The notes below the pieces were generated by a model. The model was given only the letters and a program-made list of their open reading frames with translations. It did no database searches and was not told where the DNA came from. Positions 44,033-52,685 of a DNA stretch of 64,000 bases are shown here, piece by piece (the stretch's first letter is position 1; each line of letters begins with the position of its first letter). The stretch is taken from contig CAWHDH010000021.1 of assembly GCA_963828075.1 (NCBI GenBank), positions 3,224,001 through 3,288,000 on the forward strand, given 5' to 3'. The stretch is from JACCYI01 sp963828075. GTDB lineage: Bacteria > Actinomycetota > Thermoleophilia > Solirubrobacterales > Solirubrobacteraceae. Made by a program: the position numbers and the translations under genes.

Positions 44033-45217
44033 CTAGAAGCGGTCGGCGATCCAGGGCAGCGGGCCGGCGAACGCGGGCGCGAGCCGGTCGAGCTCGGCCT
44101 CCGGGGCCTCGAGGCCGCCGGCGATCGCCAGGTCCCGCGGCCCGGCGTGGCCCGTGTAGAGCGCGGCGAGCGCGCGGACCGTCACGCGCACCGTGCCCGC
44201 GCCGCCTCGCTCGGCGTGGCCGGTGCCGGTGCCGTCGAGGGTGAGGACGACCGGGCCCGCGTTGCCGCGCAGGGTCTCGTCGGCGACGTCGAACGCGATC
44301 TCCGACTCGAGGCCGACCGGGTACCCCCGGGCAGCCAGCGCCGCGGGGACGTCGAGGAGGCGGAACATCGCCGGGGCGGTGTCGACGCGTGGCTCGTCGC
44401 GCAGCAGCGCCGCGAACGGGTCGGCAGGCGAGCCGCGCCAGACCACGTCCTTGAAGATGCTCCGGAAGCCGGCCAGGTGCGCGAGCAGCGTGCGGGCGGC
44501 GTCGGGCTCGAGCGCTTGCAGCTCGCGCACGTTGACCGTTTCCTGGTTGCGGTGGGTGTCGAGCACGACGCAGCCGCGCGGCTCCCCGGCCGGGTCCACC
44601 GCCAGCGCAGCGGTGGTCACACCGCCCTGGTTCCAGCGCAGGATCGCGTGCCAGAGCGGCGCGACCCGACGGGTCGCCACCGCGCCGAGCCGCGGAGCGC
44701 TCGCGTCGTAGAGGTCGGCGAGCGGCCCGGGGTCCTCCGGTGTCGCGTCGTCGAGCGGTTCGACCGTCCAGCCCGCAGGAGCCCGGCCGGGCAGACCGGT
44801 GAGCGGCATGCGGTGGCGGATCCATCGCGCGGCGATCTCGAAGCCCACGCGCCGATAGACCGCCAGGTTGGCCGGGAACAGCGAGGCCAGCGGGGTCCCG
44901 GCGGTGCGCTCGTCCTCGAGCAGCGCGGCCAGCAGCCCGGAGGCCACGCCGCGCCCGCGGACGTGCGGCGCGGCCCACACGGCCGTGACCAGCGCCGCCG
45001 GCACGGCGACGCCGCCGACGTGGTGCGCGGACGCGATGCTTCCCGCGCCGGCCACCATCCTCGAGCCCTCGCGCGCGATCCGGAAGCGCTCGGCGCCGAC
45101 GCTGAGCAGGTAGTCCTCGAACCCGTCGGTGGGGTCGATCCGCAGCGCGTGATTGGCGTGCTCGGTGTACTCCGGGAGGTCCGCGGGATCGAGCGGGTGA
45201 TGGGTCGCTGCGGGCAT
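44033..45217 (-). CDS. Eis-like GNAT acetyltransferase with SCP2-like C-terminus
   Basis: 394 residues. The first GNAT domain has the acetyl-CoA motif VTAVWAAPHVRGRGVASGLL. A second, GNAT-like middle domain and a C-terminal sterol-carrier-like domain (VRVTVRALAALYTGHAGPRD) complete the three-domain Eis layout, and the terminal carboxylate follows PWIADRF. Eis enzymes acetylate amines on aminoglycosides, peptides or other acceptors. The natural substrate is unknown. It starts at ATG 45217. Confidence 0.85.
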   Translation of the reverse strand: MPAATHHPLDPADLPEYTEHANHALRIDPTDGFEDYLLSVGAERFRIAREGSRMVAGAGSIASAHHVGGVAVPAALVTAVWAAPHVRGRGVASGLLAALLEDERTAGTPLASLFPANLAVYRRVGFEIAARWIRHRMPLTGLPGRAPAGWTVEPLDDATPEDPGPLADLYDASAPRLGAVATRRVAPLWHAILRWNQGGVTTAALAVDPAGEPRGCVVLDTHRNQETVNVRELQALEPDAARTLLAHLAGFRSIFKDVVWRGSPADPFAALLRDEPRVDTAPAMFRLLDVPAALAARGYPVGLESEIAFDVADETLRGNAGPVVLTLDGTGTGHAERGGAGTVRVTVRALAALYTGHAGPRDLAIAGGLEAPEAELDRLAPAFAGPLPWIADRF

Positions 45218-45231
45218 GACGCGTCCGCAGG

Positions 45232-46032
45232 CTACGCGACCTCGCGGCCGCAGATCACCACGGCCGAAGGCGTCTGCTCGGCGAAGCGGCGCAGCTCGGA
45301 GAGCGAGCGCAGGTAGAGATGCTCGTCGTCGGGCGGGTCGAGCGGAGGCGATCCCTCCGCGAGCTCGCCGCGGGTGGCCGCCGCGTCGCCGCAGATCAGC
45401 ACCTCGCGGCCGCCCTCGGTCCTCACGAGCACCGAGACGTGGCCCGGTGTGTGGCCCGGCGTCGCCAGCAGGCGCACCGATTCGTCGCCGAAGACGTCCG
45501 CTGCGCGCCCGAAGGTGGCGAAGGCGTCGATGCTCGAGCTGGCGAAGTCGACGGTCCGCCAGTCGAACGGGAAGTCCACCTGGCGGGCCTGGGAGCCCGC
45601 GGCGGCCGAATCCCACTCGCGCCGGTCGACGAGGAAGGTGGCGTCCGCGAACTGCGACGTGCCCGACACCTGTTCGGGATGCAGATGGGTCATCAGCACC
45701 AGGCCGACGCCGTCGCGCTCGATCCCGCGCCGGCGCAGCTGCTCGTCGAGTGCCTGCTCGCGGTCCATCCGGAACTCGAGGCGGCGTGCCGCCGCACGCC
45801 CGAGGTTCTGCACCGGGTCGTGCGCGACGCTCGGGTGCAGGCCGCAGTCGACGAGGACGGTCCCGGCACCGGGATGCTCGATCAGGTACGCCGCGACCGG
45901 CAGCCAGTCGCTCACGCGGCCGAAGCGGCCCTTCGTCCGCCGCTCGCCCACGACGAGCGTGTGCAGACGGACCGTCGCGCCGGCGCGGCCGCCGGGCAGC
46001 GGGAGTCGGGCGTGGCGGGCGACGGTGTCCAC
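45232..46032 (-). CDS. Metallo-beta-lactamase-fold protein, AHL-lactonase-like, with altered metal site
   Basis: 266 residues from GTG 46032. The fold is clear: VLVDCGLHPSVAHDP, LVLMTHLHPEQVSG, LLATPGHTPGHVSVL, VLICGDAAATRGE. The metal motif HxHxDH reads H116-x-H118-x-E120-Q121, and the final His of the lactonase GHD motif is R263 (ICGRE) three residues from the end. D216 and the TPGHTPGH histidines remain. A second metal is therefore unlikely to bind normally. Lactone hydrolysis should not be assumed. Confidence 0.83.
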   Translation of the reverse strand: MDTVARHARLPLPGGRAGATVRLHTLVVGERRTKGRFGRVSDWLPVAAYLIEHPGAGTVLVDCGLHPSVAHDPVQNLGRAAARRLEFRMDREQALDEQLRRRGIERDGVGLVLMTHLHPEQVSGTSQFADATFLVDRREWDSAAAGSQARQVDFPFDWRTVDFASSSIDAFATFGRAADVFGDESVRLLATPGHTPGHVSVLVRTEGGREVLICGDAAATRGELAEGSPPLDPPDDEHLYLRSLSELRRFAEQTPSAVVICGREVA

Positions 46033-46039
46033 GGGCCGG

Positions 46040-46045
46040 AAGGTA
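46040..46045 (-). promoter_or_regulatory. -10 box TACCTT (minus strand) before GTG 46032
   Basis: Ends seven bases before the start and supports GTG 46032 over the in-frame ATG at 46083. Confidence 0.5.
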
Positions 46046-46082
46046 CAAGCCGCAGCGGGCGCCGCTTGCAACCGAGCGCCCA

Positions 46083-46088
46083 TAGAGT
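46083..46088 (+). promoter_or_regulatory. -10 box TAGAGT before GTG 46098
   Basis: Ends nine bases before the start codon of the degenerate SDR gene. Confidence 0.45.
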
Positions 46089-46097
46089 CCGGCACCC

Positions 46098-46664
46098 GTG
46101 ACCGCCTCGCTCCTGCGCCCCGGCTTGCTCGACGGGATCTCCGTCCTCGTGGCCGGCCCGCACGTGCCCGGTCCGGTCGGCGAGGCGGTGGCCGAGGCGG
46201 CGGCCGGCCTCGGCGCGCGGGTCGGCGGCCTGCGCGTGGACCCGTTCGGCGACGAGCCCGAGCTCGCGGAGGACGGCGCCGACCAGCTGGTGTGGGACGG
46301 GGCCGGCGCGTTCGTGGCGGCGGCCGGAGGGCCATCGGCTGAAGCGGTCCGCGCGGCGCTCGACGGCGCCTGGCTCGCGGTGCGGTCGGTCGCGCGGCGG
46401 TGCTGGATCGAGGCCGAGCGGCCGGGCCGCGTGGTGCTCGTGGCACCCCCACCGGGGGATGCCCACGCCGCCGCCGCCCGCGCCGGCCTCGAGAACCTCG
46501 CCCGCACGCTGTCGATCGAGTGGGCGCGCTACGGGATCCGGGCGGTCACCGTGCATCCAGGCCCCGCGACCCCGCCGGCCACCGTCGCCGAGCTCTGTGC
46601 CTTCCTGGCGTCGCCGGCCGGCGACTACCACTCGGGCAGCGTCATCGCCCTCGACGGCGCCTGA
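46098..46664 (+). CDS. Degenerate short SDR-like protein lacking the catalytic pair
   Basis: 188 residues with the layout of a short-chain dehydrogenase (VLVAGPHVPGPVGEAVAEAA at the nucleotide site, RVVLVAPPPG, LENLARTLSIEWARYGIRAV, HSGSVIALDGA at the end). The YxxxK stretch reads HAAAARAGLENL, so both Tyr and Lys are gone, and the glycine motif is changed too. About 60 residues shorter than a typical SDR. It likely has no dehydrogenase activity. A structural or regulatory role is a guess. Confidence 0.7.
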   Translation: MTASLLRPGLLDGISVLVAGPHVPGPVGEAVAEAAAGLGARVGGLRVDPFGDEPELAEDGADQLVWDGAGAFVAAAGGPSAEAVRAALDGAWLAVRSVARRCWIEAERPGRVVLVAPPPGDAHAAAARAGLENLARTLSIEWARYGIRAVTVHPGPATPPATVAELCAFLASPAGDYHSGSVIALDGA

Positions 46665-46668
46665 CGTC

Positions 46669-47043
46669 TCAGCCGGCCCAGGGCACCTCGACCGAGTCCT
46701 CGGTCGGCGAGTCGCGCGCGACGACGTACTCCGCCGGCTCCGAGTCGGACAGGTTCTGGAGGATGTGGGTCTCGCGCGGCGGGACATAGACCATGTCGCG
46801 CGGCTCGAGCTCGACGACCTCGTCGAGATGGTCGCCCCACCGGACCTCGAGCGCGCCCGACAGCAGGTAGACGGCGCTCTCGCAGTTCTCGTGGTAGTGC
46901 GGCCGCGAACGGGCGCCGGGCGGGACGCGGAAGACGCCCATGTAGATGTTCGTGGCGCCGGTGGTCGCCTGGGAGACCTCGGCGCCGCCGACCACCCCGC
47001 GCGGCGTCTCGCGGTCCTCCGCCGATGGCTTGACGATCTTCAT
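46669..47043 (-). CDS. Cupin-domain protein
   Basis: 124 residues, one cupin barrel: motif 1 PHYHENCESAVYLLSGALEV (His, His, Glu) and motif 2 DMVYVPPRETHILQNLSD with the last His. It may bind a metal. Its start overlaps the GNAT stop (ATGA), so it is the last gene of a five-gene run from 50157. Possible roles are small-molecule isomerase, dioxygenase or storage protein. Confidence 0.85.
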   Translation of the reverse strand: MKIVKPSAEDRETPRGVVGGAEVSQATTGATNIYMGVFRVPPGARSRPHYHENCESAVYLLSGALEVRWGDHLDEVVELEPRDMVYVPPRETHILQNLSDSEPAEYVVARDSPTEDSVEVPWAG

Positions 47044-47510
47044 GGCGGGGAGCCTACGTCGATCGGCAGCGTGTAGTCCAGCCACTCCGAGCGCTCGCCG
47101 CCGATCCGGTCGTAGACCGCCTGGGCGCGGTGGTTGTCCTTCGCCGTCGACCACTCGAGCGACCGCGCGCCGTGCTCCCGGCAGGCGGCGGCACAGGCGG
47201 CGATGAGCGCCTCGGCGGCGCCGGTCCCGCGCGCCTCGGGCGCCACGAACAGGTCGTTCATCACGCCGATGCGGGCGGCGCTGAGGGTCGACCAGCTCCA
47301 GAAGACGGTGGCGAAGCCCACCGCGCGGCCGTCGCCGTCGCGCGCGACGAACTGGACGCCCTCGCGCTCGGGGTCGTCGATCAGCGCCTCGCAGAGGTCC
47401 CGCACGTCCCCGATGAACGGGCACACCTCGTAGAAGTCGAGGTAGGCGCGCACGAGCGGGAGGACCTCGTCGAGATCCGGCCGACCGACAGTGTCGATTG
47501 TCACTGCCAC
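47040..47510 (-). CDS. GNAT acetyltransferase
   Basis: 156 residues from GTG 47510 (GTG 47504 is also possible). The acetyl-CoA motif is DLFVAPEARGTGAAEALIAA, and VGFATVFWSWSTLSAARIGV precedes it. The start touches the SDR stop in TAGTG. The acceptor is unknown. Confidence 0.85.
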   Translation of the reverse strand: MAVTIDTVGRPDLDEVLPLVRAYLDFYEVCPFIGDVRDLCEALIDDPEREGVQFVARDGDGRAVGFATVFWSWSTLSAARIGVMNDLFVAPEARGTGAAEALIAACAAACREHGARSLEWSTAKDNHRAQAVYDRIGGERSEWLDYTLPIDVGSPP

Positions 47511-48337
47511 TAGGTCGTCATCCCCGTGAACTGCCCCCCGGTCACATTCAAGACCTGGCCATGGACGAAGTTCGACCACGGCGAGCAGAGGAAGAAGACG
47601 CCGCCGGCGGCCTCCTCAGGGGTGCCCGGGCGGCCGAGCGGGATCAGCATCGGCCCCATGCCGCGCAGCTGGTCGGGGATCCCCAGCTGGACGGTCTCGC
47701 CGCCGATCACCATCACGTTGTCCTCCGCCTTCGAGGCGGTCAGGCGGGTCTCGATCCAGCCGAAGGCCACGGCGTTCACGTTGATCTTGAACTGGCCCCA
47801 CTCCTTGGCCAGCGTCTTGGTCAGCCCGACGATCGCGGCCTTGCCGGCCGAGTAGTTCGCCTGGCCGGCGTTGCCCATCGTGCCCGAGGTCGAGGAGATG
47901 TTGACGATCTTGCGGAAGACCTCCTCGCCGCGCTCGCGCTCGGCCTTGGCCGGCTCGCGCATGTGCGGCGCGGCCGCCCGACAGATCTGGAACGGCGCGA
48001 TCGTGTGGATGTCGAGCATCCGCTGGAACCACTCGTCGCTCATCTTGTGCGCAGGGGAGTCGAGCGTGTAGCCCGCGTTGTTGACGACGATGTCGAGCCG
48101 GCCCCAGGCGTCGACCGCGGTCTTGACCAGCTCGTCCGCCGCCCCCGCGCGGGTCAGGTCACCGCCGTAGACGATCGTCTCGCCGTCGATCTCCGAGGCG
48201 GTCTGCTCGGCGACGTCGGCGTCGAGGTCGTTGATCAGCACCCTCGCGCCATGCGAGGCCAACAGCTCCGCCGTCGCGCGGCCGATGCCGCGCGCCGAGC
48301 CGGTGACGATGGCCACCTTGTCGTCGAGGACTCCCAT
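47510..48337 (-). CDS. SDR oxidoreductase (FabG/3-oxoacyl reductase-like)
   Basis: 275 residues. TGSARGIGRATAELLASHGA, NNAGYTLDSPAHK, the catalytic ISSTSG and YSAGKAAIVGLTKTLAKEWG are all intact, and GGVFFLCSPWSNFVHGQVLN is the tail. AAGGAG before the ATG gives a good ribosome binding site. It lies 54 bases behind the type III PKS gene and is a likely tailoring or fatty-acyl reductase, but the substrate is not known. Confidence 0.88.
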   Translation of the reverse strand: MGVLDDKVAIVTGSARGIGRATAELLASHGARVLINDLDADVAEQTASEIDGETIVYGGDLTRAGAADELVKTAVDAWGRLDIVVNNAGYTLDSPAHKMSDEWFQRMLDIHTIAPFQICRAAAPHMREPAKAERERGEEVFRKIVNISSTSGTMGNAGQANYSAGKAAIVGLTKTLAKEWGQFKINVNAVAFGWIETRLTASKAEDNVMVIGGETVQLGIPDQLRGMGPMLIPLGRPGTPEEAAGGVFFLCSPWSNFVHGQVLNVTGGQFTGMTT

Positions 48338-48391
48338 GTCAGATCTCCTTGTGCCGGGTGAAGGGGCAGGAGGATACGGGTGGACGGTCGC

Positions 48392-49444
48392 TCAGGTTAC
48401 GCGTAGAAGGGTCATGTAGAGGGTGAGGCCTGGCCCGAACGCCATGGCGACGACGTGATCGCCGCGCTTCAGCCGCCCCGAGGCGAGCATCCGCTCGAGG
48501 ATGATCAGCACCGTGGCCGACGAGCAGTTGCCGTAGTCGCGCAGGACGCCCTGGGACTCGGCGACCTGCTCCTCGGAGAGCGCGAGGCGCTTGGCGACGG
48601 CGTCGACGATCCGCGGGCCGCCCGGGTGCACCGCCCAGCCGGCGACGTCGGCCGGCCGCAGGTCGTGGGCACTCAGGAGCTCCTCGGCGACCACGCCGAC
48701 GTGCTTGCGCAGGACCGCCGGCACGCGCGGCGAGAGACCCATCCGGAAGCCGTGGTCGGTGACGTCCCACGTCATCAGGCCCGACTTGCCGACGTCGGTG
48801 CGGGCGACGAAGTCGACGACCTCGAGGCCGCCCGAACCGTTGGCGGGGCGCAGCGCCACCGCCGCGGCGGCGTCGGCGAACAGCGCGTGGGCGACCATCT
48901 GGCCGGCGTCGTCGGTGGCCGGCTGGACGTGCAGGGTGGTGAGCTCGAGGCACAGCAGCGCGGCGGTCTTGCCGCGGGCCACGACGGCGTCGGACGCCGC
49001 GGCGAGCCCGGGGATCGCCGCGTAGCAGCCCATGTGGCCGATGTGCAGCCGCTGCACGTCGGCCGGCATGCCGAGGTCGCGCGCCAGCAGGATGTCGAGG
49101 CCTGGCGTCGCGTAGCCCGTGCAGGAGACGACGGCGAGCAGGCCGACGTCCTCGGGTTCCATGCCGGCGGCGGTGAGCGCGGCCCGCAGCGCCTCGTCGC
49201 CGAGCGGCATGGCCTCCTGGACGAAGCGCTCCATCCGCTGCCCGGTCGACCAGCCCGAGATGTCCTCCTCCATCGGGTCGACCACGCCGTGGCGCCGCTC
49301 CACCCCGGCGTTGGCGAACACCTGGCGCGCCAGGTCCGAGCCGCCGTAGTGGCCCTCGAAGAACCCCTCCCAGACGTCCGCCTGGGTCCGGGACCGGCCC
49401 GGGACGGCGCTGGCGATCCCCGCGATGGCGGCGGGAGCGCTCAT
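48392..49444 (-). CDS. Type III polyketide synthase
   Basis: 350 residues with the complete Cys-His-Asn triad: C140 (IGHMGCYAAIPG), H273 (GWAVHPGGPRIVDAVAKRLA) and N306 (LRDYGNCSSATVLIILERML). The thiolase-like family joins acyl-CoA starters with malonyl-CoA units. Its start overlaps the methyltransferase stop (ATGA). PKS-methyltransferase pairs in actinobacteria make alkylresorcinol or alkylpyrone methyl ethers, and that is the likely product class. Confidence 0.92.
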   Translation of the reverse strand: MSAPAAIAGIASAVPGRSRTQADVWEGFFEGHYGGSDLARQVFANAGVERRHGVVDPMEEDISGWSTGQRMERFVQEAMPLGDEALRAALTAAGMEPEDVGLLAVVSCTGYATPGLDILLARDLGMPADVQRLHIGHMGCYAAIPGLAAASDAVVARGKTAALLCLELTTLHVQPATDDAGQMVAHALFADAAAAVALRPANGSGGLEVVDFVARTDVGKSGLMTWDVTDHGFRMGLSPRVPAVLRKHVGVVAEELLSAHDLRPADVAGWAVHPGGPRIVDAVAKRLALSEEQVAESQGVLRDYGNCSSATVLIILERMLASGRLKRGDHVVAMAFGPGLTLYMTLLRVT

Positions 49445-50157
49445 CGCTTGACGCCCGATCCCTGGTAGAGCGCGGCCAGCGAGCGCGTGGGGACCATCCG
49501 CACGCTGCGCGAGCGGTCCAGCAGGAAGCGGAGGTAGTCGAGGGGGTGGGGTTGGAGGCCGCGCATGGAGACGGCGATGCCGTGCGCGGCGAACGCCGCG
49601 CGCAGTCGCTCAGGGGATACGAACAACGCCGGGTCATGGATCCTTGGCGGCGGCCCGCCCGGCATCCGCTCGCCGATCGTCACGAGCGTGAGCCGCGCCC
49701 AGCGCGTGTCGGCGATCGTGTCGAAGACCACGGTGCCGCCGGGCTTCACCAGCCGCGCCATTTCGGCGACGACCGCCTCGGGATCGGGCACGTGCTCGAG
49801 CAGCTCCCCGGCCACCACGACGTCGGCGACCGCGTCGGGGAGCGGCACGCGCGTCGCGTCGGCCTCGATCGTGCGCACGCCGCGGGCGGCGGCCTGCTCG
49901 AGCGCCGCGGCGTTGACGTCCACGCCGATGTGCATGTAGCCCGCCGGCAGGTGCGGCGCGAGCAGGCCGGCCCCGCAGCCGAGGTCGACAACCTTGGCCC
50001 CGTCGCCGGACGGCGGCGGGATCAGCTGCGCGCGAGCCTCCGCCAACCAGTGCAAGGCGGCAAAGGCGCCGCTGCGGTCCCACCACTCGCCGGCGAGGTC
50101 GTCGTACTGCGCGGGGTCGTTGCGCGGACGGCGCGGAGCGGTGGAGGTGCCGGACAT
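49441..50157 (-). CDS. UbiG-like SAM methyltransferase
   Basis: 238 residues. The SAM motif is VVDLGCGAGLLAPHLP, then GVDVNAAALEQAAARG and VVVAGELLEHVPDPEAVVAE. It resembles the O-methyltransferase of ubiquinone synthesis (UbiG). Coupling to the type III PKS suggests methylation of its phenolic product. A TAGAGT lies 10 bases before the ATG on the minus strand. Confidence 0.88.
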   Translation of the reverse strand: MSGTSTAPRRPRNDPAQYDDLAGEWWDRSGAFAALHWLAEARAQLIPPPSGDGAKVVDLGCGAGLLAPHLPAGYMHIGVDVNAAALEQAAARGVRTIEADATRVPLPDAVADVVVAGELLEHVPDPEAVVAEMARLVKPGGTVVFDTIADTRWARLTLVTIGERMPGGPPPRIHDPALFVSPERLRAAFAAHGIAVSMRGLQPHPLDYLRFLLDRSRSVRMVPTRSLAALYQGSGVKR

Positions 50158-50170
50158 GCGGCACCCGACT

Positions 50171-50989
50171 CTAGAATGTCGAGTTCGGTGCCTTGCGACC
50201 GAGGGTCACGAGGTACTCGGCCGGCTCGTGGCGCTCCAGGAGGGCGATCAGCGCGACGCGCAGGTCGTCCCACCGGCCCGCGGCTGTCGTGAGCTCGCGG
50301 GCCATGATCAGCGGCCCGAAGTTGTCCGTGAAGAACTCGAGCTCGGCGTCGGCTGTCTCGAACGGCACCGGCGCGACGACCTGACGCTCGAACTCGAGTT
50401 CGATCCCGGTCCCGTCGAAGAGCCCCTCGACGTGAGCCTCGGATCCCCACAGCAGTGGCGGGTCGGCGAGCGGCGAGTGTGGTGGCATGAAGCTGCCGAT
50501 CGTGCGGAACATCGACCCCGTGAGGCCCTCGGGCGTCCAGTTGCAGAGGCCCATGCGTCCGCCCGGCCGGAGCACGCGTGCGAGCTCCCGGGCGGTCACC
50601 GCGTGACGCGGGGCGAACATGACGCCGAACGTCGAGAGCACGACGTCGAACGTCTCGTCGTCGAAGGGCAGCGCCTCGGCATCACCCTGGACCCAGTCGA
50701 TCTCGACGCCGGCGTCGTCGGCGAGGCGCCGGCCGGCCACGAACAGCTCGGGGGTCAGGTCGACCCCGACCACCCGCCCGCCCTCCCTCGCCGCCGGAAG
50801 CGCGGCGTTGCCGGTGCCGCACGCGACGTCGAGGACGTCCTCGCCCGGGCGGACGGCGAGCCGCTCGACGATCCGCGGCCCGACCTCCCACAGGTGTCGC
50901 AGCGCGACCGCCGGAAAGTCTCCTGCGGCCCACACCTGCCGTGCGCCCTGCTTGAGCTGGGCGAGCTCGGCGAGTTCTGCGGTGGTCAT
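50171..50989 (-). CDS. Class I SAM-dependent methyltransferase
   Basis: 272 residues from ATG 50989, preceded by GAGGAG. VLDVACGTGNAALPAAREGG, VGVDLTPELFVAGRRLADDA, QGDAEALPFDDETFDVVLS and FAPRHAVTARELARVLRPGG are motifs I to III. The substrate is unknown. It ends 14 bases before the start of the UbiG-like gene. Confidence 0.87.
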   Translation of the reverse strand: MTTAELAELAQLKQGARQVWAAGDFPAVALRHLWEVGPRIVERLAVRPGEDVLDVACGTGNAALPAAREGGRVVGVDLTPELFVAGRRLADDAGVEIDWVQGDAEALPFDDETFDVVLSTFGVMFAPRHAVTARELARVLRPGGRMGLCNWTPEGLTGSMFRTIGSFMPPHSPLADPPLLWGSEAHVEGLFDGTGIELEFERQVVAPVPFETADAELEFFTDNFGPLIMARELTTAAGRWDDLRVALIALLERHEPAEYLVTLGRKAPNSTF

Positions 50990-51073
50990 GGCCTGTCTCC
51001 TCGGTGGTGGCTGATCGACACCGGCGAGGCTAAGCGGGACGATGCCCCGCGCCATCGGGCGTTCGCCCCATCT

Positions 51074-52642
51074 TCAGGACGTCGTCGTGCCGGCCGGGAG
51101 GAGGCCGTGCTGCATGGCGAACAGGCACGCGGTCGCCCGGCTCGAGGCGTCGATCTTGGAGTAGATGTGCTCGATGTGATGGCCGGCGGTCTTCGGAGTG
51201 ATGACCAACCGCCCGGCGATCTCCTTGTTCGACAGCCCCTGGGCGAGCAACTGGAGGACCTCGACCTCCCGTGGGGTCAGGCCCGCCGGGCCTTCGCGGC
51301 GCCGCGGCAGGCGATGGCCGGCCGCGCCGAGAACGGCATCGGCGGCCTCGGCGTCGAGGTGGCCCGCCTTGACCTCGGCTCGCAGTTCGGCGGCCGCCTG
51401 GGCGGGCGGCAGCGCTGGGCGGTGGGGGCGCGGCTCGTGCATCGCCTGGTAGGCGTCGGCGGCGCCGAGGAGCCGCGCCTCGCGCGAGACGGCCGGGCCG
51501 GACAGCCCACGGGGATACCCCGAGCCGTCGAGACACTCGCGGTGAGCCAGCGCGATCGCGCCGAGCGGAGCGAGCGTCGGTGATCCGTGGAGCATGCGAC
51601 TGGTCAGGTACGGGTGCATTCGCACGCGCTCCCATTCGCCGGTCGTCAGCGGGCCGCGCTTGTCCCAGATGGCGTTCGACACGCCGAGACGGCCGAGGTC
51701 GTGCACCAAGCCCGCTCGCCGTATCGTCCGCACCTCGGCCTCCGGCATGCCCGACCAGGCCGCGGCGTCCCCGGCGAGCTTGGACACGGCGCCCGAATGA
51801 CCCAGCGTGTACGGAGACTTGAGGTCGACGAAGTTCGCGATCGTTTCGAGCGCAGCGTCGAAGCGATCGCCCGAGAGGACGACGGGAGGCGCCGGCTCGG
51901 CGTCGATCACCGCATCCCACGTCTCGATCGAGTCGAGACCATCGAGGAGAGCGCCCGGATCGGAGGCCAGGACTGCTGCGAGCTCCGGGTCGAACTGCTT
52001 TCCGCTTCGCCGCCGGGCAAGCGATGTCGCCTCGTCGACCCCTCCCACCCGGTGGGCCACCTCGATGAACTCCGCGAGCTGGGCGATCCGCGACTCCAGC
52101 GGTATCTCCTCTCCCTTGCGCGCGCCCGGCCAGCCCCGCCCGTCCCAGCGTTCGTAGGCGGCGCCGATGCCGGCGAGCACAGGGTCCCGAAGCCCGAGCT
52201 GCGCGGCGAGTCCGACCGCGAGCGCGGCGTGCTGCGCGATCATGTCGTCGATCTCGCGATGGCCGGACATCGCGAACGCCACCCCGACGCGAAGGCGGTG
52301 CAGCGGCGGGTTGCCGGCCCCGATCATGCGCACCGTCGACGCCAGCGATCGCAGGCTGCGCATGTCGTGCCCTGAGTACTTGTCGGCCTTCAACGCGATG
52401 TCGTCGCCGAACCATTTCGCCTGCTCGTGTGCGTCGGAGTGGCAGCCGACATTGGTCAGGAGCGCGGTGTAGTAGACGCTCGCCCGAGTCGCCTCGTCGA
52501 GGGCGAGGCGATCGGCGAGCCGCAGCGCGATCAGACACTGGCGCAGCACGTGTTCCATCGGCTGGCCGAAACCGAGGTCGATCCCGAGCGAGAGCGCGGC
52601 GACGAGCTCCGCCATACGGACCTGCGCGGTATCGACGCTCAC
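51074..52642 (-). CDS. HD-GYP domain protein with C-terminal LuxR helix-turn-helix
   Basis: 522 residues. The N-terminal half carries a degenerate HD-like unit (VYYTALLTNVGCHSDAHEQA, AYERWDGRGWPGARKGEEIP). The second unit keeps the HD-GYP set: LGHSGAVSKLAGDAA, VHDLGRLGV, MHPYLTSRM, AHRECLDGSGYPRGL and AADAYQAM. The last 65 residues are a LuxR DNA-binding domain (LTPREVEVLQLLAQGLSNKE, IAGRLVITPKTAGHHIEHIY). It may degrade cyclic di-nucleotide or use it to control DNA binding. Activity not shown. Confidence 0.88.
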   Translation of the reverse strand: MSVDTAQVRMAELVAALSLGIDLGFGQPMEHVLRQCLIALRLADRLALDEATRASVYYTALLTNVGCHSDAHEQAKWFGDDIALKADKYSGHDMRSLRSLASTVRMIGAGNPPLHRLRVGVAFAMSGHREIDDMIAQHAALAVGLAAQLGLRDPVLAGIGAAYERWDGRGWPGARKGEEIPLESRIAQLAEFIEVAHRVGGVDEATSLARRRSGKQFDPELAAVLASDPGALLDGLDSIETWDAVIDAEPAPPVVLSGDRFDAALETIANFVDLKSPYTLGHSGAVSKLAGDAAAWSGMPEAEVRTIRRAGLVHDLGRLGVSNAIWDKRGPLTTGEWERVRMHPYLTSRMLHGSPTLAPLGAIALAHRECLDGSGYPRGLSGPAVSREARLLGAADAYQAMHEPRPHRPALPPAQAAAELRAEVKAGHLDAEAADAVLGAAGHRLPRRREGPAGLTPREVEVLQLLAQGLSNKEIAGRLVITPKTAGHHIEHIYSKIDASSRATACLFAMQHGLLPAGTTTS

Positions 52643-52648
52643 GCGCCG

Positions 52649-52654
52649 AGGCTA
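52649..52654 (-). promoter_or_regulatory. -10 box TAGCCT (minus strand) before GTG 52642
   Basis: Ends six bases before the start codon. It implies leaderless transcription. Confidence 0.55.
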
Positions 52655-52685
52655 CCCCTGCCGCCCTCACTGCGGGAGCCGGGCT

